Made by a program: the position numbers and the translations under genes. Shown piece after piece: positions 43,805 through 51,244 of a DNA stretch of 64,000 nt (positions are counted from its first letter, which is position 1; every line of letters starts with the position of its first letter). The notes under the pieces were generated by a model that saw only the letters and a program-made list of their open reading frames with translations, was not told where the DNA came from and made no database searches. The DNA comes from a virus, in IMG/VR virus record IMGVR_UViG_3300030419_007010, positions 97,728-161,727 of that record. The stretch is one strand, 5' to 3'.

Positions 43805-44058
43805 AGTTCAACGTCCTCGATGTCTAATTCTCTCATACTAGATAATACTCTTTGTACCACATCAGTAAGTCTTTCATATTTAGGATCAAAAGCATTGTGG
43901 ATAGATTCATGTTCTTCGTCTGTTAAAGCGGTTGGATGCCAATCTCCATTATACCAAATCATGATTTCTGCTTCGGGATCAAGAGTTTGAGCAGATAAAG
44001 CATGCTCATTTAAAAAATATCTTGGGTCAATACGTTTTTTATTTTTTTTTGATATCAT
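43801..44058 (-). CDS. small protein, unknown
   Basis: 85 residues. It starts MISKKNKKRIDPRYFLNEHA and includes IMIWYNGDWHPTALTDEEHESI and a C-terminal acidic helix. The start KKRIDPRYFLNE resembles processed starts of other phage head-associated small proteins. No enzyme motif. Overlaps the large gene at 44055 by 4 nt. Confidence 0.6.
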   Translation of the reverse strand: MISKKNKKRIDPRYFLNEHALSAQTLDPEAEIMIWYNGDWHPTALTDEEHESIHNAFDPKYERLTDVVQRVLSSMRELDIEDVEL

Positions 44059-46487
44059 TTTAAATATTTTCTCCAGGAATCAAATAAAATCTTATCTGTA
44101 ACTAGTTTATTTTGTTGGTTTTCTTCCATAACACTATCTATCACTCCCATTGTTTCTTCGGGAGTTGGCATGCCGGGTCTCCAACCACTAGGATCTTCTT
44201 GAGCGCCAGAAGCCGGCTTAAATAGTTGTGGCTCTTCTTCCATTGCCAGCTTGCCAAATTTTGCTGCAGCGTCTAGAGTTTGGTCTATAAGTATTTTATA
44301 AACTTCGTTTAAATACCTGTCTAAATACTTTGCAAACTGAATTGTGTCTTTAATTTGATCCAAATCGTCTGTCATTTTTATTTTCATATGGATGGTAGCC
44401 TTTAGGGCGGGACTCGGAGACACTTGAATATCAGGAGATAAAATCTCAACCTCAATATTTTTATATGGTATTGTATCCCAAGCTCTATCTTCTAAAAGCT
44501 TCATTTGTCGATCTTTTTGTTGATCTAGTTGTACGAATAGATCAATTGTTTTACGTAGCCAATCTTTTAAGAAGTCTGTATAGGGGCTACGAATATTCTG
44601 TTCAATTCTCTTTGTATATCTGGAGAGAAATGTTTTTTGTACTATTGACACTGCGCCCTGCTCACGTTGGTGTTGCTCACGAGTATCTTCTAACTTATCG
44701 TAATTTAAAGCTTTTAATAAGCCAGTGAGTGGTAAATCAAATTTAGGAGTGAAAAGATGGATGATACCTTTTTCAAATTTTGTATTTAGATTCTTAAATT
44801 GTTCTAGCTCGTCAAACATTTGCTTTCTAGCGTCATATTTTTCAGATTTTATGTAGCCCATATTTCCTAATTCTTCAATTGCTTTTTCTAAAATCTGAGG
44901 ATGTTTTTTATCGTATTCAGCTATTCTATTAAGAAATACTTTAAATTGGGTTACACCTTCGTGCTCATCGTGGTCTGGTTCAAATCTAACTCTAATAGTT
45001 TCTTCATAATCATTAATTTCTACTTCAACTTCATCAGGATATATACCTAGGTCATCCATCGCATCTTTGAATATATCAGTTAGTTGATCTTCATAATCAG
45101 ATGCCATTGGATTTCCATCGCCTGTATCAATCCATGGAAGGTCTTCCGGAAGATCGATTGATGTATAGGCATTCCAAATCCAGCGATGTCCACCCCAATC
45201 CCGAGGATCTTGAACATCTACATCAATATATTCAAAAGAGTGCTCGTGATCTCTTAGCGCAACTTCGAAATCTTCTGAGTCCGGACCGGCTGGATTTTCA
45301 CCTTCGTGCTCGCGAGCTACATACAAACAATCATGGGCGGCGGATTCGAATATTCTCTGTAGTACCTCTAATACTTCTTCAACATCATTAGGATCTTCTA
45401 TAGTTTCGTCATATTCTTCACCAAAATCTCTCACTAGTGTTTTGACAAGAGTCTGAACGTCTTCTGGTACGTCATCGCCCATTTCCAGATCCCTATTGAG
45501 TGTACTAAGTGTTTTTTCTGGGTTAGATACAGCACCTCCTGCTAACACATACTCCATATTTCTATAAAAATCAGAATGGTCAATATCTTTATTGTCTCTA
45601 TTATTAATATTAATAACGTCTTGATCTAAAACTGTTAGCGCTTGTAAGGAAGCATCATCACTCTTAGGTAAAAATTTACTAATAACATAATAAAAGGATT
45701 TACCTTCGTCTGTATATTTTGTATACCATTCTTCATGACCATCATAGCCCTCTACATTACAATTTCCTCTTGCAATACACCAACTTGTGGCTCCTCGTGC
45801 TCCACCTAGATGGGCTGCAGCCTCAACAGAATATGGACGAGCTAATACAAAATAATCATTTTCAATAAGAACTTCAACATCTTCAAGAGCTTTCATTTTT
45901 TCGCCTCTCTTCTTTTGGCGCTTTGAAAACCCTAGTTCTTTAGTTACAGATATAAGATCATCTAAACTTTTGTAGGAATTGATGTCTTTGTTTTTAATTC
46001 TTTGAATGTTTTTGTGGAACTCTGCAATTTCATCGCCAATTTTTATAGCGTGATTAAAAAGCTCAACAAAGAATTCATCTTGGGGATTAGGCTCGTCTTT
46101 GGCCGGCCACGCGATGTTGACGCCTAGTGGCCCCTTTAACTGCTTATCTAGTTCTGCAGCTAGCTGTTTAGTCATCCACATAAGATACTTATTGTTTTTA
46201 GAGGGATCTAAATTAGCTAGACGGTCTACAAATCGATTAACTTGAGGATATTTTTTCTCTGCGTCCTCTTTACGACCTTCCGCAATAAGGGCTATTTCTT
46301 CTTCAGTTAAAGTATCTTCTTCAGCTAAGAATCCGCCTCGTCGACCAGTTGCTGAATCTGTAGAACTAGCATAACCATCAAATCCAATAGTTTCTCTTTT
46401 GGATTCATATCTAGAACTTTGATGACCAGGGCCCGGGCGTTGATTCTCAGTAAGAAAACTTCTCCATTTATTAACAAAGTCACTCAT
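44055..46487 (-). CDS. large tagged protein with TSWC motif, unknown
   Basis: 810 residues, the longest gene in the window. It begins MSDFVNKWRSFLTENQRPG, the shared peptide, and ends DSWRKYLK, almost the same motif at the C-terminus. The stretch AAHLGGARGATSWCIARGN followed by WYTKYTDEGKSFYYVIS resembles a (S/K)WC(I/T) motif found in phage and bacterial proteins of unknown function. The middle is acidic with a strand-rich DYEETIRVRFEPDHDEHEG region. Probably a packaged internal protein. Confidence 0.65.
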   Translation of the reverse strand: MSDFVNKWRSFLTENQRPGPGHQSSRYESKRETIGFDGYASSTDSATGRRGGFLAEEDTLTEEEIALIAEGRKEDAEKKYPQVNRFVDRLANLDPSKNNKYLMWMTKQLAAELDKQLKGPLGVNIAWPAKDEPNPQDEFFVELFNHAIKIGDEIAEFHKNIQRIKNKDINSYKSLDDLISVTKELGFSKRQKKRGEKMKALEDVEVLIENDYFVLARPYSVEAAAHLGGARGATSWCIARGNCNVEGYDGHEEWYTKYTDEGKSFYYVISKFLPKSDDASLQALTVLDQDVININNRDNKDIDHSDFYRNMEYVLAGGAVSNPEKTLSTLNRDLEMGDDVPEDVQTLVKTLVRDFGEEYDETIEDPNDVEEVLEVLQRIFESAAHDCLYVAREHEGENPAGPDSEDFEVALRDHEHSFEYIDVDVQDPRDWGGHRWIWNAYTSIDLPEDLPWIDTGDGNPMASDYEDQLTDIFKDAMDDLGIYPDEVEVEINDYEETIRVRFEPDHDEHEGVTQFKVFLNRIAEYDKKHPQILEKAIEELGNMGYIKSEKYDARKQMFDELEQFKNLNTKFEKGIIHLFTPKFDLPLTGLLKALNYDKLEDTREQHQREQGAVSIVQKTFLSRYTKRIEQNIRSPYTDFLKDWLRKTIDLFVQLDQQKDRQMKLLEDRAWDTIPYKNIEVEILSPDIQVSPSPALKATIHMKIKMTDDLDQIKDTIQFAKYLDRYLNEVYKILIDQTLDAAAKFGKLAMEEEPQLFKPASGAQEDPSGWRPGMPTPEETMGVIDSVMEENQQNKLVTDKILFDSWRKYLK

Positions 46488-46502
46488 ATCACTATAAGTA
46501 GT

Positions 46503-46907
46503 TTATTTTTCTGTGTTTTTCTGCTCTTTTAGCTTATTTTTAACATTCTCGTTAATAGGGACTGGTTCTCCGTCGCCATCTACACGGACAAATGTCATGT
46601 CAGTTGTGCATGCAACCTTCTGTGAACCATTATATGGGCTATGTCTTCTCGCCTCTAAAGTTATAGTAATAGAGGTCGAACCAATGTCTTTTATCTTGCC
46701 ATAAATTTTAATAATTTGACCAGGACGAATTGGTTTTCGAAATATAACTTCTGAAATTTTTACAGTGACCATTCTTGGCGATTCTGCTAGTTCTGCGGCT
46801 AACGCCGCTCCGGATTCATCTAGCCAAGCTAGTAGTAATCCTCCGAAAAGATTACCGTGGAAACCAACATCTTTTGTCATACAGACATGAGTTGAAAGAA
46901 GGCGCAT
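46503..46907 (-). CDS. acyl-CoA thioesterase, hotdog fold (YciA/BACH type)
   Basis: 134 residues. MRLLSTHVCMTKDVGFHGNLFGGLLLAWLDESGA contains the FGGxLLxWLDE motif of type II acyl-CoA hydrolases, with the catalytic Asp, followed by VTVKISEVIFRKPIRPGQIIKIYGK and ITITLEARRH. Such enzymes hydrolyse short to long acyl-CoAs. It sits between the large tagged protein and the tmRNA and has no obvious partner here. A fatty-acid enzyme is unusual in a phage. Confidence 0.9.
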   Translation of the reverse strand: MRLLSTHVCMTKDVGFHGNLFGGLLLAWLDESGAALAAELAESPRMVTVKISEVIFRKPIRPGQIIKIYGKIKDIGSTSITITLEARRHSPYNGSQKVACTTDMTFVRVDGDGEPVPINENVKNKLKEQKNTEK

Positions 46908-46937
46908 AATATAATAATTCCTTTATGTTATAAAAAG

Positions 46938-47289
46938 TGGTGGAGGTGCCGGGAGTCGAACCCGGGTCCAGAATACATCAAATAGTTTGTCATTCACAAG
47001 GTTAGTTCATTTTATATTTTTTTTAAAGGTCTTCTTCAAAAACAAACAAAATAATTTGACCAATGAAGTATACCGCTAAGTATACAATGCTAAAAATATT
47101 TAAAGAGGCGCTAGCAATCCTCTGTCGCTACTTTGGTTAAGAAGGTAGTTAGCGAACCCCCTTATGCTGCGAGAGCATAATTTGCAACATTATCGTTGGC
47201 AATTATAGTTTCAGCGTTTTAACAGAGCCACGCTGCCCTCTGCCTTGCACAAAATATTATACTTACCCTGTCGATACCAGTTCACCCCC
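46938..47289 (-). ncRNA. ssrA: tmRNA (ssrA)
   Basis: On the minus strand the 5' end GGGGGTGAACTGGTATCGAC pairs with the 3' end CACCTCC-A-CCA to form a 7-bp acceptor stem (one G-U), and the T-arm CCGGGTTCGACTCCCGG precedes it; CCA is encoded. The resume region (47200-47162) codes for ANDNVANYALAA followed by TAA, a normal proteolysis tag ending ALAA; with the tRNA-borne Ala it is AANDNVANYALAA. Length is 352 nt, in the usual range. tmRNA rescues stalled ribosomes and tags the products for ClpXP. Confidence 0.95.
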
Positions 47290-47304
47290 GTATATTATTT
47301 TTCA

Positions 47305-47406
47305 TTAGCACTTTCCAGCGCAGTCTACACAAGAGCAGCATCCACAGCAACAGCAGCAATGGTTGTTATTGAATAAGTTTGCTAATTTATGAAGTAAATT
47401 TTTCAT
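47305..47406 (-). CDS. tiny cysteine-rich protein 1
   Basis: ATG at 47406 with SD AGGAG 8 nt upstream. 33 residues: a short basic/hydrophobic N-terminus (KNLLHKLANLFNNN) followed by HCCCCCGCCSCVDCAGKC, ten Cys in 17 residues. Cys content and clustering suggest metal binding (Cu, Zn or Fe-S) or a disulphide knot. The paralogue at 47433 shares HCCCCCGCC. Located directly upstream of the tmRNA 5' end. Function unknown. Confidence 0.68.
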   Translation of the reverse strand: MKNLLHKLANLFNNNHCCCCCGCCSCVDCAGKC

Positions 47407-47432
47407 TAGTTTGTCTCCTAGCTTTTAAAATT

Positions 47433-47525
47433 TTATAACAAATGAGCGAAATATCTGAGGGGTATAGGCCACTTGCAACACCCACAACAGCAGCAACAAT
47501 GTTTTTTATTAAGTATCTTTTTCAT
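47433..47525 (-). CDS. tiny cysteine-rich protein 2
   Basis: ATG at 47525 with SD AGGA about 10 nt upstream. 30 residues: KKILNKKHCCCCCGCCKWPI and then a hydrophobic tail (PLRYFAHLL). Seven Cys. It shares the start MK..L..., the motif HCCCCCGCC and its codons with the downstream gene, so the two arose by duplication. The tails differ: acidic/Cys in copy 1, aromatic in copy 2. Confidence 0.68.
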   Translation of the reverse strand: MKKILNKKHCCCCCGCCKWPIPLRYFAHLL

Positions 47526-47609
47526 TAGTCTAGATTCCTAATCAAAAGGAACAATATAAATAGTTTTTATAAATTAATATTACAACATAGCATATGCCAA
47601 AATCGAATA

Positions 47610-47969
47610 TCATTGTTCTTTTTTTTCAAAAAAGCTTTTAATATCAAATTCTTTTAAGAGTTTTCGAAGTTGGGTTTTTCTAAGACCCAAAAAGCTAGCA
47701 GCCTCACCTTTTGTTCTCGCTGCTGAATAAGTATACATTAATACTGCTTCTCTCGCAATATTTGGAATTGATTGCCAAAGCTTAAAACCATATAATTTGC
47801 TGTCGACCACTCTAGCGGCACACTCTAATCTGAGAGCTATCATCTCTTCGAGAGTTAAGTTAGAAAGCATTATTTCAAATTCTTCGTTCGACTTTTTTTC
47901 TGAACGTAACTTATTGGAAATGCTATAATATTCATTATCTCCGTAGAGTTTCTTCTTTCTTTCCCACAT
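47610..47969 (-). CDS. Fis-type helix-turn-helix regulator
   Basis: 119 residues. The C-terminal half reads YTYSAARTKGEAASFLGLRKTQLRKLLKEFDI, the Fis/NtrC-type helix-turn-helix (AAxxLGxxxxxLRKKLKE). The N-terminal part is helical and has TLEEMIALRLECAARVVDS. No sensor or AAA+ domain. It could act as a nucleoid-like or transcription factor for the flanking genes. No clear SD, so the start is unsure. Confidence 0.72.
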   Translation of the reverse strand: MWERKKKLYGDNEYYSISNKLRSEKKSNEEFEIMLSNLTLEEMIALRLECAARVVDSKLYGFKLWQSIPNIAREAVLMYTYSAARTKGEAASFLGLRKTQLRKLLKEFDIKSFFEKKEQ

Positions 47970-48034
47970 ATGATCTTAACAAATTCGAATATTCATGCTA
48001 CAATCTAAACACTAGCTTAACTAGCAATTAGTTG

Positions 48035-48820
48035 TTAAACAACACCTTCTAACTCTTCAGGAGCCGGCTGGTCTACAGGCTCCTCGGTACCGACACCCTG
48101 CTCGTATTCTGGTGTCGTAGGTTCTTCAACTTCTGGTGACAAGTCAGTTTCAAATTTATCAAAGTATAATTTTAAGTTAGTAATTAAGTAATCATAAAAT
48201 AATTCTTTATCTTCAGTAGATCCCAGCACGTCATATGAATCAACTATATTACTACTAATTTTCTTAAATGAAGTAAAGGCCATATTTCTACCTGTTTCTT
48301 CCTGACCAGGGATCCCAAACTCTTCCCTTTCATCAGGTGGCTCTTCTACAGCAGCTTTGTCATCGATATCGATAAAAGCATCATCAGGAGGACTAGCTCC
48401 CTCTCCTCCAATATCAACTTCTACTTCTTTTACTGATACTAGCTTACTTTCTTCTCCAGCTTTTGATGTGACTCTTGGTGGAGCTAGCGTATCTTCTACC
48501 GCCTTAATAACATGAGACCTAAAAGATTGGCGCTGCTCAACACTTGAAGTAAGTTTCTTAAAATCGTCTTCTAGAACTGGGATGATTTTCTTAAGTAAGT
48601 CTTCTAATACATTAATACCAGTAGATCTATGAGGGGCGGGATCATTATCATCTACACTAGTTTCTTTTAGAAGATCTTTAATAATACTACGAAGTTTTTG
48701 TTCTTCAAGTAAAGCCTGTTGCTTTTCTGTTTCTTTCTTTTCTAAAACTATAGAAATACCTTTTCGTATTATCTTGCGAAGTTTTAGTTCTTGTAAAAAT
48801 TGTTCTCTATTTGTTTGCAT
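48035..48820 (-). CDS. capsid-targeting-like acidic protein, scaffold-like
   Basis: 261 residues from the ATG at 48820 (SD GGAG, 8 nt). The start QTNREQFLQELKLRKIIRKG and a second EEQKLRSIIKDLLKETS 30 residues later resemble the KLKQII-type peptide. The rest is acidic and low in aromatic residues, with Pro/Glu-rich linkers (VEEPTTPEYEQGVGTEEPV) like phage scaffold or internal proteins. Overlaps the ligase-like gene by 14 nt. Confidence 0.6.
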   Translation of the reverse strand: MQTNREQFLQELKLRKIIRKGISIVLEKKETEKQQALLEEQKLRSIIKDLLKETSVDDNDPAPHRSTGINVLEDLLKKIIPVLEDDFKKLTSSVEQRQSFRSHVIKAVEDTLAPPRVTSKAGEESKLVSVKEVEVDIGGEGASPPDDAFIDIDDKAAVEEPPDEREEFGIPGQEETGRNMAFTSFKKISSNIVDSYDVLGSTEDKELFYDYLITNLKLYFDKFETDLSPEVEEPTTPEYEQGVGTEEPVDQPAPEELEGVV

Positions 48821-50777
48821 GGTTCCCGCTCCCAATATCCATTATAACATTAATTATTTGTTCAATTAAGTCATCTTCTTCTCTAATTAGTGTTTCTTCA
48901 TCTCTTTTACCAGGATGGCCCATATGTCCAGCAACAGATCCGCCGGCACATGATGAAACTTCTTCGAGTTCCTCTTCTTCCTCTTCTTTTTTAGTTTTTG
49001 GTTTTTTACGCTCTTTTTTTTCTGTTATAACTTCCTCAACCAAAGAAAATAGGGACTCCATGGTCAGTGTTTTTTTTTCTATTTTTTGACCAATAACCGC
49101 CAATATTTCATCTGCTGAATTAATTGACTCTTCCGGGAGCCATGGGAGAATATCTTCATTTGTAGCAATTGCATTTCTAAAATCAGTTGCATTCAACTCG
49201 GGAGGATTGGGTTCAAAAGCGAATCTTGCTGGATCTAATACTTCTACACCCTCGGATGCATATTGTTGAACATCGCCAGCAAAACGTGACTGATCACCTC
49301 CTTTAGTGCTCGAACCCAATATAATTTTATCTCCAGGTTGTGCGTAATCTTCTTTGTTATGTTCATTTGCAACAAAATCAAAGGTCGCTCCAACAGGAGA
49401 ATTCTTCGGAGATCTTAAAACTTCTACATTACTAAGACCAGCATTTCTTAAATATATATTCCAGATATCAATAGCATCTTCAGCAGTAATTTCAAGACCA
49501 CCCGGTAGATTTTTAGATATTGGTGAAACTAAAACAACTACTTTACCATTGTTTCCAACAACACTAGAATAATGTTTTACCATATCTAAATGCCCGCGAT
49601 GGGGAGGTTTAAATTTTCCAGGAATTAACGCAACAGCATTTGCATTTGTAATATCATCTTCTTTCGCGCTAACTGCAGCTTTTGGATCTTCCTTTTGTCT
49701 AAATGAAGAGTCCATCCCAGATAAAATAAATTTACCTGTAATTTTAACAGGTTTGGGGCCAAATTGGTCATCTCGCAAAACCACCCCTTCATGATTCATT
49801 AAACTTCCCATATCACTGGTTAAAGTTTTTAAGATATCATCTCCTAAAATTAGTGTAGCATGATAAAAAACAGCACCGTATATTGCAGGCTTTACATCGC
49901 TAGAATCTGCGATAAAAGAAGTAATTGGTGTGCCGTTTAATATTTCTGTATATACTAATTTACTTAAAGCTTTAATTTTTTTACCATTTGTAAGTTTAAC
50001 AAAATGATATCGAGGATTGTCAGCTTCCGCTAGCCATTCTTCCATAGATTTAGTAACGACTTCATCTTCAGGAGAAAAGTTTACTCGGAATTGCTGTGCT
50101 AAACTACTTGAAAAATCTATTTTTTCGCCAGGATTTGTTCTTGTTGGTATTGAACCATATACTTTAAAATTGTATTCTTTGGCGAAAGGAGAAACTTTTT
50201 TAATTAGTCTTTTTAAAACAGAAGGATTATATTCTAGTTCTGTGCTTGGTGCTTCCTCATCTTCAGGACGTGGCGCACCCGGGCGTGTAACACCGGTTCT
50301 AAAGTGTGTTTTTTCATAAAACTGATTTACACCATGAATAGCAAGAAAGTTATGATCATATTCAGTAACGTTAGTTTTTCTTAAAACATACTCTGTATTT
50401 AAAAAGACCGTAGGATTATCCCACATATCTAACTCTTCTAATTCCTCTTGAATACTTGGAAGAGCTTCATTAAAAATACCAAGTAATACACTGATGGCTT
50501 CCCGCATGCCATGGCCTTCGGGAAATCTTTCACCAATACGATTAAAAGTAATACCTTCAATATCAATTGGTTTTAGACTTCCACGATCAACCGCAAACTC
50601 TTTGCCATTGCGACCTTCGACTAGCTTAAAACTTACATTAACACCATCAATTTTTACAGCACCAGAATTATTAGCTAAATATTCTGCTGCATTTTCAAAA
50701 AATTCAAAAAGATCGGCCCCGTTTTTTACACGAGGTAAATCAAATGGATGCGCCATATGTCCTGCTGCACCGCCCAT
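48807..50777 (-). CDS. fused RNA-ligase-like / nucleotidylyltransferase protein with GHMxHP ends
   Basis: 656 residues. It starts MGGAAGHMAHPFD. Residues 35-360 look like a covalent nucleotidyltransferase: VKIDGVNVSFKLV (K42, KxDG motif I), HEGVVLRDD (motif IV) and VKITGKF (motif V). Residues 385-560 are a cytidylyltransferase-like domain: VALIPGKFKPPHRGHLDMVK with HxGH, ILGSSTKGGDQSRFAG. The end has SSCAGGSVAGHMGHPGK, a near copy of the N-terminus, and acidic helices. Possibly repairs or modifies RNA or NAD; the activity is inferred from motifs. Confidence 0.72.
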   Translation of the reverse strand: MGGAAGHMAHPFDLPRVKNGADLFEFFENAAEYLANNSGAVKIDGVNVSFKLVEGRNGKEFAVDRGSLKPIDIEGITFNRIGERFPEGHGMREAISVLLGIFNEALPSIQEELEELDMWDNPTVFLNTEYVLRKTNVTEYDHNFLAIHGVNQFYEKTHFRTGVTRPGAPRPEDEEAPSTELEYNPSVLKRLIKKVSPFAKEYNFKVYGSIPTRTNPGEKIDFSSSLAQQFRVNFSPEDEVVTKSMEEWLAEADNPRYHFVKLTNGKKIKALSKLVYTEILNGTPITSFIADSSDVKPAIYGAVFYHATLILGDDILKTLTSDMGSLMNHEGVVLRDDQFGPKPVKITGKFILSGMDSSFRQKEDPKAAVSAKEDDITNANAVALIPGKFKPPHRGHLDMVKHYSSVVGNNGKVVVLVSPISKNLPGGLEITAEDAIDIWNIYLRNAGLSNVEVLRSPKNSPVGATFDFVANEHNKEDYAQPGDKIILGSSTKGGDQSRFAGDVQQYASEGVEVLDPARFAFEPNPPELNATDFRNAIATNEDILPWLPEESINSADEILAVIGQKIEKKTLTMESLFSLVEEVITEKKERKKPKTKKEEEEEELEEVSSCAGGSVAGHMGHPGKRDEETLIREEDDLIEQIINVIMDIGSGNHANK

Positions 50778-50788
50778 TTAATTTCTCC

Positions 50789-51001
50789 TTAAGAATCAGA
50801 TTTTGTTGATAATTTAGACTTTAGCTTTTTAGCTTTCGAAACAACAGTTTGTTTTACAGAAGTTTTTTCTACTTTTGGAGCAGGAGCAGGCTTCTCACTT
50901 GCTACTTCTTTAACAACTACTGGTTTAGCAGCTGCTGCAGCTTCTGCTGCCTTTGCCTTTCCTCTTGCTCTTCTTCTACGTCTACCTTTTGGGCTAGCCA
51001 T
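50789..51001 (-). CDS. small Lys/Arg/Ala-rich DNA-binding-like protein
   Basis: 70 residues: ASPKGRRRRRARGKAKAAEA followed by Ala/Lys/Pro-rich repeats and KLKSKLSTKSDS. It resembles histone H1-like tails. It is likely to bind DNA or RNA, perhaps inside the head. SD GGAG before the ATG. Confidence 0.7.
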   Translation of the reverse strand: MASPKGRRRRRARGKAKAAEAAAAAKPVVVKEVASEKPAPAPKVEKTSVKQTVVSKAKKLKSKLSTKSDS

Positions 51002-51019
51002 AATAAATCTCCTTTTGAT

Positions 51020-51244
51020 TTAACCTTTTGTAACTTTATAAGGCTCTTGTTTGCCTCTTAAAGATAATGGGCCTTTGATATTTAGAATAACGGGAACTTG
51101 GATCCCGGGTTTAACGGTATCACCAGTAATATCTGATAGGGCTGACTCATCTGCACGATCATATTGTTGAGAAAGATTATCTAATGTTTTGATAATATAA
51201 TCAGAACTTATTGAAGGCGTCGTCGGTGATGTTTGTGTCGCCAT
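51020..51244 (-). CDS. small protein, unknown
   Basis: 74 residues: a Thr/Ser-rich start (ATQTSPTTPSISSDY), a helix (IIKTLDNLSQQYDRADESALS) and a strand region (IQVPVILNIKGPLSLRGKQE). No family recognised. It ends 18 nt before the basic protein and starts directly after the stop of the metallopeptidase. Confidence 0.6.
   Translation of the reverse strand: MATQTSPTTPSISSDYIIKTLDNLSQQYDRADESALSDITGDTVKPGIQVPVILNIKGPLSLRGKQEPYKVTKG

Noticed and set aside
47340-47505. Repeated AACAGCAGCAA stretches that look like short direct repeats or a CRISPR trace
   Set aside because: They are the reverse complement of Cys codons in the two paralogous tiny genes; only two copies and no equal spacers.
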